A DNA stretch of 64,000 nucleotides from Mycolicibacterium sp. TUM20985 (GCF_030295745.1 NZ_AP027291.1:3100001-3164000), one strand, 5' to 3'; shown: positions 8,640 through 19,426, counted from the stretch's first letter. Numbers and translations are program-made. The notes: generated from the sequence alone by a model not told the origin.

Positions 8640-10146
8640 GCGTCGCGCCGGGCCACTGATCGCCGGTCTGACCCTGTTGCGTCCCCGCCTGCCCAGGCTG
8701 GCCATCGCCGTGGCGTTCGGCGTATTGGCCCTCGGCAGCGCACTGACCCTCGCGGGTGTGTCGGCGTGGCTGATCGCCAAGGCGTGGCAGATGCCCCCGA
8801 TACTCGACCTCAGCGTCGCGGTCGTGGCCGTGCGTGCCCTCGGCATCTCGCGGGGTGTGCTCGGCTACTGCGAACGGCTCGCCTCACACGACACCGCACT
8901 GCGCGCGGCGGGGGCGACGCGGGCGCGGCTGTACCGGACCCTCGCCCAAGCGCCCGCCGACGTCGTGATGCGATTGTCGCAGGGGGACATCGCCTCCCGC
9001 GTCGGCGCCTCGGTCGACGAGTTGTCCGACGTGCTGGTGCGTGCCGTGCTGCCCGTCGCCGTGGCCGCCATTCTGTCGACGGCAGCCGTCGCCGTGATCG
9101 CCGTCATCTCTCCCCCCGCCGCCGCCATCCTCGCGCTGTGCCTGTTCATCGCCGGCGTGGTGGCACCATGGTTGGCCGCCCGTGCCGCCGCCGCTGCCGA
9201 AGAAGTTGCGGCCGTGCATCATTCGGCGAGGGACTCGTCGGCCCTGCTCGCGCTCGAGCATGCGTCGGAGCTGCGCGTGGCGGGACGTCTCGACGAGGTC
9301 ATCGCCGTCGCCGCACGGAGACAACACGAGTGGGGAGCCGCCGCCGACCGCGCCGCCCGGCCCGCGGCGTTCGGTGCCGCCACCCCGGTGGCGGCGATGG
9401 GCGCCGCCGTACTCGGCACCGTGATCGTCGGGATCGCACTGGCGCCGGTGGTCACACCGACCACGCTGGCGATCCTGGTCCTTTTGCCACTGGCGGCGTT
9501 CGAGGCCACCACCGCACTTCCCGCGGCCGCGCTCCAGCTCGTCCGAGGACGGATCGCCACGCTGCAGCTGCTCGCCCTGACCGCGCCGGCGCCGGAGTCC
9601 CGACTCCGCCCCCGGGTGGAGGTGCCCGTCGTCGCCGAGGGCGGGCGGCTCGCCATCGTCGGTGACAGCGGATGCGGCAAGACGACGACGCTGATGGCAC
9701 TGGCCGCCGATCACCAAGACCCCCTGAGCGCAGGCTTCTTCCCCGAGGACGCGCACCTGTTCGACACCACGGTGCGCGACAACCTGCTCGTCGCCCGCGG
9801 GGACGCCGACGATCGCGAGCTCGTGGCCGCCCTGCACGCCGTCGGGCTCGGCGACTGGCTGGACGATCTGCCCGACGGGTTGGCCACCATGCTCACCGGC
9901 GGCGCCGCGGCGGTCTCCGCGGGGCAGCGACGCCGGCTGTTGCTCGCCCGCGCCGTCCTCTGCGACCTTCCCGTCCTGCTGCTCGACGAGCCGACCGAAC
10001 ACCTCGACGCCGCCGATGCCGAGCGCATCTTGCGTGACGTCCTGACACCCGGCGCGCTCTTCCCCGCCGGGCGCACCGTCGTCGTCGCCACCCATCACCT
10101 GCCCCGCGGTGTGACCTGCCCCGTGATCTACCCTCGGCAGACATGA
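8617..10146 (+). CDS. cydC: CydC: partner ABC exporter half with compact, degenerate ATPase domain
   Basis: This 509-residue partner of CydD has six membrane helices and an ATPase domain with Walker A GDSGCGKTT, signature VSAGQRRR, Walker B LLLDEPTEHLD and a switch His (VVATHHL). The ATPase domain is unusually short. Only 22 residues separate the Walker A Lys from the Q-loop position, against 42 in CydD here, and that position is Glu (FPEDAHLF), not Gln. No clear A-loop precedes Walker A. I chose the GTG at 8617 because GAGG lies 7 nt upstream; this overlaps cydD by 23 nt. The frame extends further upstream without coding likelihood. Confidence 0.88.
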   Translation: MRSLSASERRAGPLIAGLTLLRPRLPRLAIAVAFGVLALGSALTLAGVSAWLIAKAWQMPPILDLSVAVVAVRALGISRGVLGYCERLASHDTALRAAGATRARLYRTLAQAPADVVMRLSQGDIASRVGASVDELSDVLVRAVLPVAVAAILSTAAVAVIAVISPPAAAILALCLFIAGVVAPWLAARAAAAAEEVAAVHHSARDSSALLALEHASELRVAGRLDEVIAVAARRQHEWGAAADRAARPAAFGAATPVAAMGAAVLGTVIVGIALAPVVTPTTLAILVLLPLAAFEATTALPAAALQLVRGRIATLQLLALTAPAPESRLRPRVEVPVVAEGGRLAIVGDSGCGKTTTLMALAADHQDPLSAGFFPEDAHLFDTTVRDNLLVARGDADDRELVAALHAVGLGDWLDDLPDGLATMLTGGAAAVSAGQRRRLLLARAVLCDLPVLLLDEPTEHLDAADAERILRDVLTPGALFPAGRTVVVATHHLPRGVTCPVIYPRQT

Positions 10147-10541
10147 CCAGCCTCAGGAACGGAACGGGCACCGCGGCGCTCGTCGTCGCGATCGCCGGTC
10201 TCGGCCTGTGCTGGTCGGTGATCGCCGGCATCATCTGCGGTGTGGTGGCGGTAGTCCTGGGTGTCCTGGGCCGCGGGCGCGCAGCTCGCGGTGAGGCGAA
10301 CAACGGCGCAATCGCCACGGCTGGAACGGCATTGGGGCTCGTGGCGATCGCCGCGTCGGTGGCGTTCGCCGTAGTCTGGGCGTTCGTCTGGCGCGATTCT
10401 GGCGGCGACCAATACCTAGACTGCGCGGTGAAGGCGGGAAACGATCAGCGCGCCGTGCAGGCCTGCACCGATACGTGGATGGACGACATCCAGGACCGTT
10501 TCGGCTTCAGCCCCCCGCGTCCGACGCGGGAAAGTGCTTGA
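10143..10541 (+). CDS. Small DUF4190-like membrane protein
   Basis: This 132-residue protein has two hydrophobic segments (about 12-45 and 58-84). They are separated by a short basic/Gly loop (GRGRAARGEANNGAIATAG) typical of DUF4190-type proteins, followed by a soluble tail with two Cys (DCAVKAG and VQACTDTW). It is coupled to cydC by an ATGA overlap, so it should be made with the bd oxidase genes, but no role in bd assembly is established. The last 35 nt overlap the tail of tesB on the opposite strand. Confidence 0.75.
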   Translation: MTSLRNGTGTAALVVAIAGLGLCWSVIAGIICGVVAVVLGVLGRGRAARGEANNGAIATAGTALGLVAIAASVAFAVVWAFVWRDSGGDQYLDCAVKAGNDQRAVQACTDTWMDDIQDRFGFSPPRPTRESA

Positions 10542-11382
10542 CGATCCCCTCCTGAACGACGGTGGCCAGTACCAGGCCATCGCGGTCGAAGAAGTGTCCG
10601 TGGCCCAACCCGCGTGACTCGGCGGCCGCCGGTGACGTCGTCGAGTACAGCACCCAGTCATCGAATCGGATGGGGCGGTGAAACCACACCGAGTGGTTCA
10701 TCGTCACGGCGAAGATGCGGTCGAAGCCCCACGACAGACCGTGGGTGGTGATGATCGAGTCGAGCACGGTCGTGTCCGAGGAGTACACCAGCGCCGCGGC
10801 GTGGATCACCGGATCGTCGGGCATCTGTCCCCTGGCCGTCAGCCACACCCGGTTGTGGGTCAGTCGTTCGCCCTTGTCCCGCATCACCCACGCCGGATCG
10901 TTGGTGTAGCGCCACTCGATCGGCTTGAGCGCCGCCACGAACAGCGGCACCGTCTCCTCGTAGCCGATCAAGAGATCTTCGATGCGCGGCACCGAAAGTG
11001 GTTCGGGAACGTCGGGTGCCGTGACGCCGTGTTCGAGCCCGCGACCCCCCGCCAGGTGCGACACCAGAGCCGTCGCCAGCAGGACGTCACCCTGCCTGAC
11101 GTCGACCCGCCGGTTGGCGAACCGACGTTCGTCGCGCAGTCGCACCACGTGGAACTCGAGATCGCGATCGGGATCACCGCCGGCGATGAAGTGCACCGAC
11201 AACGCGCTCGGCGGCAATTGGTGCCGCAAGGTCCGACTCGCCGCAACGAAGGCCTGGGCCATCATCTGCCCACCGAACGTCCGGATCGGATTCTTGCTCG
11301 GGTGCGATCCGGTGAAGGTGTCGTCGTCGACGCGACTGAGGTCGAGTATCCCCAGTAGCTCCTCGAGGTCCGAGGAGCTCAG
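10507..11382 (-). CDS. tesB: Acyl-CoA thioesterase II (TesB family), probable CTG start
   Basis: Acyl-CoA thioesterases of this family hydrolyse medium/long-chain acyl-CoAs with a double hotdog fold. The frame encodes 291 residues if it starts at CTG 11382. The N-terminal part read from there (SDLEELLGILDL, then FTGSHPSKNPIRTFGGQ) is classic TesB sequence. The first in-frame ATG, at 11265, would delete about 39 residues of that conserved region. No ATG, GTG or TTG lies between. The CTG overlaps the pyk stop as CTGA and has GCGAGG 7 nt upstream, so translational coupling is likely. The catalytic-region motifs SSDTTVLDS and NHSVWFHRP are present. Confidence 0.85.
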   Translation of the reverse strand: MSSSDLEELLGILDLSRVDDDTFTGSHPSKNPIRTFGGQMMAQAFVAASRTLRHQLPPSALSVHFIAGGDPDRDLEFHVVRLRDERRFANRRVDVRQGDVLLATALVSHLAGGRGLEHGVTAPDVPEPLSVPRIEDLLIGYEETVPLFVAALKPIEWRYTNDPAWVMRDKGERLTHNRVWLTARGQMPDDPVIHAAALVYSSDTTVLDSIITTHGLSWGFDRIFAVTMNHSVWFHRPIRFDDWVLYSTTSPAAAESRGLGHGHFFDRDGLVLATVVQEGIVKHFPASDAGG

Positions 11383-12797
11383 TGGTCGTCCTCGCCGATC
11401 CGATGCACGTGAATCATGTTCGTCGTGCCGACGGTGCCCGGAGGTGCGCCCGCGACGATGACCACCAAGTCACCGCGCTTGTACCGCCCGAGCGCCAACA
11501 GCGACTCGTCGACTTGGCGGATCATTCCGTCGGTCGTCTCCATGAAGGGGACGATGAACGTCTCCGTACCCCAGGTCAGCGCGAGCTGGCTTCGGACCTC
11601 CGGCAGCGGCGTGAACGCCAGCAGCGGCAGCGGGGTGTGCAGCCGGGCGAGGCGCTTGAGCGTGTCACCGGACTGGGTGAAGGCGACCAGCGCCTTGGCG
11701 TCCAGCCGCTCACCGATGTCGCGGGCGGCGTAGGAGATGACCCCTCGCTTGGTCCGCGGCACGTGGGTCAGCGGCGGGGCGGCCGTCGAGTTCTCCTCGA
11801 CCGCGGTGATGATGCGGGCCATCGTCTTCACCGCCTCGAGCGGATACTTGCCCACCGAGGTCTCACCCGACAACATGACCGCGTCGGCGCCGTCCAGCAC
11901 CGCGTTGGCGACGTCGGAGGCCTCGGCGCGGGTCGGTCGGGAGTTCTCGATCATCGACTCGAGCATCTGCGTAGCGACGATGACCGGCTTCGCATTCTCC
12001 CGAGCCATCTGAATGGCACGCTTCTGCACCAGCGGCACTTCTTCCAGCGGAAGCTCGACGCCGAGGTCGCCGCGGGCCACCATGATCGCGTCGAACGCCA
12101 GCACGATGGCCTCGAGGTTCTCGACCGCCTCGGGCTTCTCCAGCTTGGCGATCACGGGGACTCGGCGACCCATCTCGTCCATCACGTCGTGGACGAGCTC
12201 GATATCGGCGGGCGAGCGCACGAACGACAGCGCGATCAGGTCGACGCCCAGGCTCATGGCGAACCGGAGGTCCTCGATGTCCTTCTCGGACATCGCGGGC
12301 ACCGAGACGTTCATCCCGGGCAGCGAGAGACCCTTGTTGTTGCTGACCTTGCCGCCCTCGGTGACGATGCAGACGACGTCGTTGCCGTCGATCTCGCTGA
12401 CCGTGAGACCGATGTTGCCGTCGTCGACGAGGAGGCGGTCGCCCACGGCCGCGTCCTTGGCCAGCTCCTTGTACGTCGTCGACACCCGATCGTGAGTGCC
12501 CTCGATGTCGTCGACGGTGATGCGCACCGTCTCACCCGCGGTCCAGTAGGTGGGTCCGTCCGCAAACCGGCCGAGCCGGATCTTGGGTCCCTGCAGATCG
12601 GCGAGGATGCCGACGGCGCGCCCCGTCTGATCGGAGGCCGCGCGGACCCTCTTGTAAGCGATTTCGTGGTCAGCGTGGTCGCCGTGGCTGAAATTCAGCC
12701 GCGCGACGTCCATGCCCACTTCGACGAGCGACCTGATCTGCTCGTCCGAGGACGAGGCCGGGCCCAACGTACAGACGATCTTTCCGCGTCTAGTCAC
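11379..12797 (-). CDS. pyk: Pyruvate kinase
   Basis: Pyruvate kinase converts phosphoenolpyruvate and ADP to pyruvate and ATP. The 472-residue protein begins MTRRGKIVCTLGPASSS and contains RLNFSHGDH, the active-site block with catalytic Lys (VIAKLEKPEAVENL), MVARGDLGVELPLEEV and ATQMLESMIENSRPTRAE. The C-terminal domain is the normal allosteric fold. The GTG start lies 8 nt after a TATGCT hexamer (12806-12811), which suggests its own, nearly leaderless promoter besides readthrough from gltD 38 nt upstream. The stop overlaps the tesB CTG. Confidence 0.96.
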   Translation of the reverse strand: MTRRGKIVCTLGPASSSDEQIRSLVEVGMDVARLNFSHGDHADHEIAYKRVRAASDQTGRAVGILADLQGPKIRLGRFADGPTYWTAGETVRITVDDIEGTHDRVSTTYKELAKDAAVGDRLLVDDGNIGLTVSEIDGNDVVCIVTEGGKVSNNKGLSLPGMNVSVPAMSEKDIEDLRFAMSLGVDLIALSFVRSPADIELVHDVMDEMGRRVPVIAKLEKPEAVENLEAIVLAFDAIMVARGDLGVELPLEEVPLVQKRAIQMARENAKPVIVATQMLESMIENSRPTRAEASDVANAVLDGADAVMLSGETSVGKYPLEAVKTMARIITAVEENSTAAPPLTHVPRTKRGVISYAARDIGERLDAKALVAFTQSGDTLKRLARLHTPLPLLAFTPLPEVRSQLALTWGTETFIVPFMETTDGMIRQVDESLLALGRYKRGDLVVIVAGAPPGTVGTTNMIHVHRIGEDDH

Positions 12798-12835
12798 GTT
12801 GACTCAGCATAGTCGTGATCGATTCAGATGACGAT

Positions 12836-14338
12836 TCAGACGGCGGCCAGCGGCAGGGCACCCGGCCTGACCGGCGCGGGAAGATCGGACTCGCCCATCA
12901 GGAAGACGTCGACGGCGTGCGCTGCGCTGCGCCCCTCCGCGATCGCCCACACGATCAACGACGCCCCACGGTGCGCGTCGCCACAGACGAAGACGCCCGG
13001 CGAGTCGGTCTGCCAGTCCGACCCGCAGGCCAGCGCACCGCGCCCGTTGAGCTGCAGTCCGAGCCCGCCGAGCAGGGGCATGTGCTCGACCCCCTCGAAC
13101 CCGATCGCCAGCAGGGCCAGGTCACACGGCAACTCGATCTCGTCACCCACCGGGGTGATCTGCCGTCGGCCGTCGGCGCCCCTCTCCACCTTGACCTCGG
13201 CGACCACCATCGCCGTGAGGTGGCCCTTGTCGTCACCGACGAACCGCTGCACCGCCACCTCGTACCGGCGCGCTCCACCTTCGGCGTGCGCCGGCGACGT
13301 GCGCAGGACCAAGGGCCACGTGGGCCACGGCGAGCGCGACTCGTCGCGTTGCCCGGGCGGTTCCGGGTTGTAGTCCAGCTGGGTGACCGACGCCGCACCT
13401 TGACGGTGCGCGGTACCCAGGCAGTCGGCGCCGGTGTCACCGCCCCCGACGATGACCACGTGCTTGCCTGCCGCGGAGATCGGCGACGGGCCGTCCCCCT
13501 CGCACTCCTTGTTCGCGGGCACCAGGTGTTCCATGGCGAGGTGCACGCCCTCGAGTTCGCGTCCCTCGACCTGGTTGTCACGTGACCGCAGCGCACCGAC
13601 CGCCAGCACCACGGCGTCGTGCTGACGCCGCAACTGCTCGATCGACAGATCGACGCCGACCTCGCAGTCGGTGACGAACCGCGTTCCCTCGGCCCGCATC
13701 TGCGCCAACCTCTGGTCGAGCGTCGCCTTCTCCAGCTTGTACTCGGGGATGCCGTAGCGCATCAGGCCGCCGATCCGGTCATCACGCTCGTAAACCGTCA
13801 CGTGATGTCCGGCGCGGGTGAGCTGTTGAGCTGCAGCCAATCCTGCCGGCCCCGATCCGACGACGGCCACCCCCTTGCCCGTCGAAATGGCCGCGGGTTG
13901 CGGTTCGATGATGCCGTCCATCCACGCCTCGTCGGCGATCGACTGCTCGATCCGCTTGATCGTGACGGCTCCGCCCGTCTCCTCCTCGGCGATCGACAGC
14001 ACGCACGCCGTCTCGCACGGCGCCGGACACAACCGACCCGTGAACTCCGGGAAGTTGTTGGTGGCGTGGAGGCGATCGCTCGCCGCATCCCAACGGCCGC
14101 GGCGGACGAGGTCGTTCCACTCCGGGATCAGGTTACCCAGCGGACACCCCGCAGACCCCGAGTGGCAGAACGGGATACCGCAGTCCATGCAGCGTCGCGC
14201 CTGCTGGCACACCTCGCCGGCACGTTCGTGCGGGTCCTGGCGTTCGTACACCTCGCGCCAGTCGCCGACCCGTTCGTCGACCGGCCTCTTGGCGGCATCG
14301 ACCTTCGCGACCTTCAAGAATCCAAAGGGATCAGCCAC
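12836..14338 (-). CDS. gltD: Glutamate synthase small (beta) subunit
   Basis: The beta subunit passes electrons from NADPH to the GltB subunit for the conversion of glutamine and 2-oxoglutarate to two glutamates. In its 500 residues I see the N-terminal Cys clusters for two 4Fe-4S centres ([26 protein letters not shown] and CPAPCETAC, shown only in part), an FAD site ([17 protein letters not shown]), an NADPH site ([15 protein letters not shown]) and the C-terminal [13 protein letters not shown] motif. The GTG at 14338 overlaps the end of gltB by 8 nt. A frame extending further upstream lies inside gltB. Confidence 0.96.
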   Translation of the reverse strand: MADPFGFLKVAKVDAAKRPVDERVGDWREVYERQDPHERAGEVCQQARRCMDCGIPFCHSGSAGCPLGNLIPEWNDLVRRGRWDAASDRLHATNNFPEFTGRLCPAPCETACVLSIAEEETGGAVTIKRIEQSIADEAWMDGIIEPQPAAISTGKGVAVVGSGPAGLAAAQQLTRAGHHVTVYERDDRIGGLMRYGIPEYKLEKATLDQRLAQMRAEGTRFVTDCEVGVDLSIEQLRRQHDAVVLAVGALRSRDNQVEGRELEGVHLAMEHLVPANKECEGDGPSPISAAGKHVVIVGGGDTGADCLGTAHRQGAASVTQLDYNPEPPGQRDESRSPWPTWPLVLRTSPAHAEGGARRYEVAVQRFVGDDKGHLTAMVVAEVKVERGADGRRQITPVGDEIELPCDLALLAIGFEGVEHMPLLGGLGLQLNGRGALACGSDWQTDSPGVFVCGDAHRGASLIVWAIAEGRSAAHAVDVFLMGESDLPAPVRPGALPLAAV

Positions 14339-17300
14339 GGGTGGCCTCCATGATCGCGGTGTCCACGTCACGCCCCTCGGCCTTGGCCATCCGGGTGGCG
14401 TGCAGCACCTTCTCGTAGTCGGTGGGCATGATCTTCGTGAATTGCGCACTGCGCCTTGGCCAGTCAGACAATAGCGAGCGCGCCACCGTGCTACCCGTGT
14501 ACCGACCGTGCCGCGTGACGACGTCGTGCAACCAGGCCAGGTCCTCCGGTTCGAGGCGCTGCAACCCGACCATGTCGGGATTGACCTTCGCCGGGTCCAG
14601 GCCCAGCACGTAGGCAATTCCGCCGGACATACCGGCCGCCATGTTGCGACCGGTCGGTCCCAGCACCACGACGCGCCCGCCGGTCATGTACTCGCACGCA
14701 TGATCTCCGACGCCCTCGACGACGGCCAACGCGCCGGAGTTGCGCGCACCGAACCGTTCGCCGACCGTGCCGCGCAGGAAGACCTCACCGGACGTCGCAC
14801 CGAACAGCAGGGTGTTACCCGCGATGACGTTGTCCTCGGGAAGAAACAGCACGTCGTCGTGAGGTCGCACGATCACCCGACCACCCGAAAGCCCCTTGCC
14901 CACGTAGTCATTGGCATCCCCGATGAGGTCGAGCGTGATTCCCGGCGGGAGGAACGCCCCGATCGACTGACCCGCCGACCCCGTCAGCGTGATGTGGATG
15001 GTGTCGTCGGGGAGACCCTGCGCACCGTAGCGACGGGTCACCTCGGCCCCGAGCAGGGTGCCGACCGTCCGGTTGACGTTGCGCACCGGTAACTCCAGAC
15101 GCACGGGGTGTGCATCCTCGAGTGCGCCCTCCGCGAGCGCGATGATCGTCTGGTCCAGCGCATGATCCAGTGCATGGTCCTGGTCGCGGACCCTGCGTCG
15201 CTGCGTCAGCTCGGCGCCGTGCGCGTCCCTGGGGACGGCGAAGATCGGCGTGAGGTCGAGACCCTGACTCTTCCAGTGGGCGACACCCGGTGCGGTGTCG
15301 AGCATCTCGACCCGACCGACCGCCTCGTCGATGCTACGGAAACCCATCCGCGCCAAATACTTTCGGACGTCCTCGGCGATGAACGTGAAGAAGTTCTCCA
15401 CGAACTCGGGCTTGCCGTTGAATCGGGCGCGCAGTTCCGGGTTCTGCGTGGCCACGCCGACGGGACAGGTGTCGAGGTGACACACCCGCATCATGATGCA
15501 ACCCGCCACCACCAGCGGTGCCGTCGCGAAGCCGTACTCCTCGGCGCCCAGCAGCATGGCCACCATGACGTCTCGCGCCGTGCGCATCCCGCCGTCGCAC
15601 TGGACGGTGATGCGGTCCCGAAGACCGTTGAGCACCAGCGTCTGCTGCGTGTCGGCTAGGCCGATCTCCCATGGCGCCCCGGCATGCTTCAGCGACGTCA
15701 GCGGCGCGGCGCCGGTGCCCCCGTCGTATCCGGAGATCAACACGACGTCTGCGTGCGCCTTGGATACCCCCGCCGCGACGGTGCCCACCCCGACCGAGCT
15801 GACCAGCTTGACGTGGATGCGGGCCGACGAGTTGGCGTTCTTCAAATCGTGGATCAGCTGCGCCAGGTCCTCGATGGAGTAGATGTCGTGATGGGGCGGC
15901 GGTGAGATCAGCCCGACGCCGGGCGTCGAGTGGCGTGTCTTGGCGATGTTCGGATAGACCTTGTAGCCCGGAAGCTGGCCGCCCTCACCCGGTTTGGCGC
16001 CCTGGGCCATCTTGATCTGAATGTCCGTCGCATTGACGAGGTAGTCGCTGGTGACCCCGAAGCGGCCGGACGCCACCTGCTTGACCGCGCTACGCCGCCG
16101 CGGGTCGTAGAGCCGGTCCACGTCTTCGCCACCCTCGCCACTATTCGACCGGCCGCCGAGCGCGTTCATCGCGATCGCCATCGTCTCGTGGGCCTCGGCG
16201 GAGATGGAGCCGTAGCTCATCGCGCCGGTGTTGAAGCGCGTGACGATCGACTCGACTGATTCGACCTCGTCCAGCGGAACCGGTTCGCGCACGCCCGACT
16301 TGAACTCGAACAGGCCACGCAGCGCACCGCCGTCGCGCGCCAGTCGGTTCACTTCCTCGGAGTACTGCTCGAACACCTCGTACCGACCGGTACGCGTCGC
16401 ATGTTGAAGCAGGAAAACGACTTCCGGCGTGAAGAGGTGCAGTTCACCCTCGCGCCGGAACGCATACTCGCCACCGACCTCGAGGCGACGGTGGACGCGC
16501 TCGGTGGGATTCTCGGGATAGGCGCGCCGGTGGCGGAGTTTGACTTCTTCGGCGATGACGTCGAGTCCGATGCCGCCGAGTTGGCTCGGGGTGCCGGTGA
16601 GGTATTCGTCCACGACGTCGCGATTGAGCCCGATCGCCTCGAACGCCTGGGCCCCGGTATAGGAGGCGACGGTCGAGATGCCCATCTTGCTCATCACCTT
16701 CATGACGCCCTTCCCGAGCGCCTTGAGATAGTTGCGCACCGCCGTCGATGGCTCGACACCCGTGAGCTCACCCTCGCGGATCAAGTCCTCGATCGACTCG
16801 AAGGCCAAATACGGGTTGACCGCGGCCGCACCGAAACCGATCAGCATGGCGATGTGGTGGACCTCGCGGGCATCGCCGCTTTCCACCACCAGGGCGACCG
16901 TCGTGCGCTCCTTGGTGCGAACGAGGTGATGGTGCACCGCCGACACTGCCAGCAGCGACGGGATCGGCGCCTTGGTGTGGTCGGAGTCCCGGTCGGAGAT
17001 GACGAGCGTGCGGTACCCCTTCGCGATCGCCTCGCAGGCGCGCAGGCGCAGCTCCTCCAGCGCGTCGGCCAGACCCTCGCCGCCGCGCTCGACGTCGTAG
17101 AGGGCGCGCAGGACCTTGGTCTTCAGTCCCGGCTGCTCACCGTCGGCGTTGACGTGAACGATCTTGTTGAGTTCGTCGTTGTCGAGGACCGGCCACTTCA
17201 AGCCGATCTGCCGACAGGACGCCGCAGTCGGCTCCAGCAGGTTGTGTTCGGGACCCATGACCCGCGACATGGAGGTGACGACTTCCTCGCGGATGGCGTC

Positions 17301-18899
17301 GAGCGGCGGGTTGGTCACCTGCGCGAAGAGCTCGACGAAGTAGTCATAGAGCAGCCGTGATCGTTGCGACAGAACCGCGGGTGGGGTGTCGGTTCCCATG
17401 GAGCCCAACGGCTCTGCGCCGGAAGCCGCCATCGGCGCGAGCATGATCCGCAGCTCTTCCTCGGTGTAGCCGAACGAGATCTGCCGTCGTACGACGGAGT
17501 CGTGGTTGGGCTGCACGCGCGCCCGGTCCGGGAGGGTGGCGAGGTCGAGCAGACCCGAGTGCAGCCATTCGCCGTACGCCTCGGCTGCCGATAGTTCTGC
17601 CTTGATCTCGTCGTCGGAGACGATGCGGCCTTCGACGGTGTCGATCAGGAACATCTTGCCGGGTTCGAGCCGCCCCTTGGCAACGATCTCCGACGACGGC
17701 ACGTCCAGCACCCCGCTCTCGCTGGCGAGGATGATCCGGTCGTCGATGGTGCGCCACCAGCGACCCGGCCGTAAACCGTTGCGGTCCAACACCGCACCGA
17801 CGACGCTGCCGTCGGTGAACGTCACGCATGCGGGACCGTCCCACGGCTCCATCAACGAGGCGTGGAACTGCCAGAACGCCCGCCGCGCCGGGTCCATGTC
17901 GACGTTGTTCTCCCACGCCTCGGGGATCATCATCAGGACTGCGTGCGGGAGGCTGCGACCGCCGAGGTGCAGCAGTTCGAGGACCTGGTCGAAGGAGGCC
18001 GAGTCGGACGCCTCGGCGGTACAGATCGGTGACAGTCGCGCCAGATCGCCGGGGATCTGGGCGCTCCCGAGCATCGCCTCGCGGGCGTGCATCCGGTTGC
18101 GGTTGCCGCGGACGGTGTTGATCTCGCCGTTGTGGGCAACGAAGCGAAACGGGTGCGCCAAGGACCATGACGGGAAGGTGTTGGTCGAGAACCGGCTGTG
18201 CACGATGGCGATGGCGCTGGCGCATCGTTCGTCGCGCAGATCCGAGAAGAATTGCGGCAGTTGCATCGTCGTGAGCATGCCCTTGTAGGCGATGGTGCGG
18301 CTCGACAGCGAGGCGAAGTACACCTGGGTCTCTTCGGGACCCTGCTCGGCCAGCTTGCGCACGGGGTAGACGCGACGGTCGAGGTCGATTCCGCCGGGCC
18401 TGTTGCCGTTGCGTTCCGGGGCGGCGAGGAACAACTGCGCCATGTAGGGCATGCAGTTGACGGCGGTGACGCCGATGCCGGCGCCGACGGGGTCGACCGG
18501 GACCTGGCGCCAGCCGAGCACCTCCAGACCCTCTTCGGCCGCGATCGACTCGATGCGCTGGCACGCCGCCTCACGGGCTGACGATTCCTGCGGCAGGAAG
18601 CAGATGCCGACCGCGAAGGTGTTGGCGCCCTGCGGAGTTGGCGTCGGCAGCTCGAAGTCGACGACCTCGCGCAGCAGCTCGACCGGCAACTGCAAGAGGA
18701 TGCCTGCGCCGTCGCCACTGTTCGGTTCGGCACCCGCCGCCCCACGATGCTCGAGGTGCTCCAGCGCGGTCAGGCCGTCGGCGACGATGGCGTGGGATCG
18801 GCGTCCCTTGATGTCGGTGACCATGGCCACGCCACAGGAATCCGCTTCGTTCTCGGGGTCGTAGAGACCCTGAGCTTCTGGCATCGCCGAGAACAACAC
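14331..18899 (-). CDS. gltB: Glutamate synthase large (alpha) subunit
   Basis: The alpha subunit hydrolyses glutamine and makes glutamate on FMN and a 3Fe-4S cluster. The 1522-residue protein has a short propeptide, a catalytic Cys22 (EADSCGVAM) exposed after processing, a class-II amidotransferase domain (about 22-430), a central domain and an FMN/synthase domain ([20 protein letters not shown]; cluster Cys in [10 protein letters not shown]). It ends in a GXGXG beta-helix ([15 protein letters not shown]). I chose GTG 18899 because a perfect GGAGGT lies 7 nt upstream; an in-frame ATG at 18884 and a longer frame to 18959 are alternatives. A hairpin sits just upstream of the ribosome-binding site. 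Confidence 0.95.
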   Translation of the reverse strand: MLFSAMPEAQGLYDPENEADSCGVAMVTDIKGRRSHAIVADGLTALEHLEHRGAAGAEPNSGDGAGILLQLPVELLREVVDFELPTPTPQGANTFAVGICFLPQESSAREAACQRIESIAAEEGLEVLGWRQVPVDPVGAGIGVTAVNCMPYMAQLFLAAPERNGNRPGGIDLDRRVYPVRKLAEQGPEETQVYFASLSSRTIAYKGMLTTMQLPQFFSDLRDERCASAIAIVHSRFSTNTFPSWSLAHPFRFVAHNGEINTVRGNRNRMHAREAMLGSAQIPGDLARLSPICTAEASDSASFDQVLELLHLGGRSLPHAVLMMIPEAWENNVDMDPARRAFWQFHASLMEPWDGPACVTFTDGSVVGAVLDRNGLRPGRWWRTIDDRIILASESGVLDVPSSEIVAKGRLEPGKMFLIDTVEGRIVSDDEIKAELSAAEAYGEWLHSGLLDLATLPDRARVQPNHDSVVRRQISFGYTEEELRIMLAPMAASGAEPLGSMGTDTPPAVLSQRSRLLYDYFVELFAQVTNPPLDAIREEVVTSMSRVMGPEHNLLEPTAASCRQIGLKWPVLDNDELNKIVHVNADGEQPGLKTKVLRALYDVERGGEGLADALEELRLRACEAIAKGYRTLVISDRDSDHTKAPIPSLLAVSAVHHHLVRTKERTTVALVVESGDAREVHHIAMLIGFGAAAVNPYLAFESIEDLIREGELTGVEPSTAVRNYLKALGKGVMKVMSKMGISTVASYTGAQAFEAIGLNRDVVDEYLTGTPSQLGGIGLDVIAEEVKLRHRRAYPENPTERVHRRLEVGGEYAFRREGELHLFTPEVVFLLQHATRTGRYEVFEQYSEEVNRLARDGGALRGLFEFKSGVREPVPLDEVESVESIVTRFNTGAMSYGSISAEAHETMAIAMNALGGRSNSGEGGEDVDRLYDPRRRSAVKQVASGRFGVTSDYLVNATDIQIKMAQGAKPGEGGQLPGYKVYPNIAKTRHSTPGVGLISPPPHHDIYSIEDLAQLIHDLKNANSSARIHVKLVSSVGVGTVAAGVSKAHADVVLISGYDGGTGAAPLTSLKHAGAPWEIGLADTQQTLVLNGLRDRITVQCDGGMRTARDVMVAMLLGAEEYGFATAPLVVAGCIMMRVCHLDTCPVGVATQNPELRARFNGKPEFVENFFTFIAEDVRKYLARMGFRSIDEAVGRVEMLDTAPGVAHWKSQGLDLTPIFAVPRDAHGAELTQRRRVRDQDHALDHALDQTIIALAEGALEDAHPVRLELPVRNVNRTVGTLLGAEVTRRYGAQGLPDDTIHITLTGSAGQSIGAFLPPGITLDLIGDANDYVGKGLSGGRVIVRPHDDVLFLPEDNVIAGNTLLFGATSGEVFLRGTVGERFGARNSGALAVVEGVGDHACEYMTGGRVVVLGPTGRNMAAGMSGGIAYVLGLDPAKVNPDMVGLQRLEPEDLAWLHDVVTRHGRYTGSTVARSLLSDWPRRSAQFTKIMPTDYEKVLHATRMAKAEGRDVDTAIMEATRG

Positions 18900-18912
18900 T
18901 CGCAGCACCTCC

Positions 18913-18942
18913 GCAGTCCGGAAAACGTGTCTCCGGGACTGC
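18913..18942 (-). promoter_or_regulatory. Hairpin in the gltB leader, abutting the ribosome-binding site
   Basis: The arms GCAGTCCGG (18913-18921) and CCGGGACTGC (18933-18942) pair with a single bulged base around an 11-nt loop. On the gltB transcript the hairpin ends one base before the GGAGGT ribosome-binding site (18907-18912), so folding could affect ribosome access or transcription. There is no U-run, so it is not a standard intrinsic terminator. Confidence 0.45.
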
Positions 18943-18981
18943 AGCGGCCCGAAGCGCAAGTGTATCAGCGGAGCCGCGGAG

Positions 18982-19395
18982 CTACCCGCCGATAAGCGTC
19001 GGGACCAGCGGAAACCCGGGCAGATTGCGGACCACAGTCCACATGACGGCCGCGACGATCACCAGGAAGATGGCGGGTTTGGGCATCAACGTGCGGCCGC
19101 CCCGCCAGCGGATGATCATCCATAGAGCGAGAAGCGGGAGACCGACGAGCAGGAATGCGTTGTCCACGATGGCTGCACCGATGTCGCCGTGGAGCAGATC
19201 ATGAGTCATGCGCAGGCCGCCGCAGCCGGGGCAGTTCCAACCGGTGAGCAGACGGAACGGGCATGGCGGAAAACCGAATCCCGGCGCGTGCGGATCCCGC
19301 AGGCCGATGTAGGCCAGGGCGCCAACGAAGATGCCCGCCGTCCCGAGGGTGGCGTAACGGGGTCCCTGATGGCGGGTGGTCTCATCGGGTGTCAT
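18982..19395 (-). CDS. DUF2752 membrane protein
   Basis: This 137-residue membrane protein carries the DUF2752 signature [21 protein letters not shown] (about residues 46-66 in part) with its Cys triad, followed by two hydrophobic helices. The function of the family is unknown. I chose ATG 19395, with GGATGG about 5 nt upstream; the in-frame ATG at 19410 adds five residues. It lies upstream of gltB on the same strand, 82 nt away, and downstream of the HNH gene by 31 nt, so it could belong to either transcript. Confidence 0.82.
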   Translation of the reverse strand: MTPDETTRHQGPRYATLGTAGIFVGALAYIGLRDPHAPGFGFPPCPFRLLTGWNCPGCGGLRMTHDLLHGDIGAAIVDNAFLLVGLPLLALWMIIRWRGGRTLMPKPAIFLVIVAAVMWTVVRNLPGFPLVPTLIGG

Positions 19396-19426
19396 CGCGC
19401 CATCCAGCATGCCAGACGGCCAGCCG

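Noticed and set aside
11382-12812. Plus-strand frame of 476 codons across pyk
   Set aside because: It is opposite a strongly conserved pyruvate kinase; no start signal or recognisable domain.
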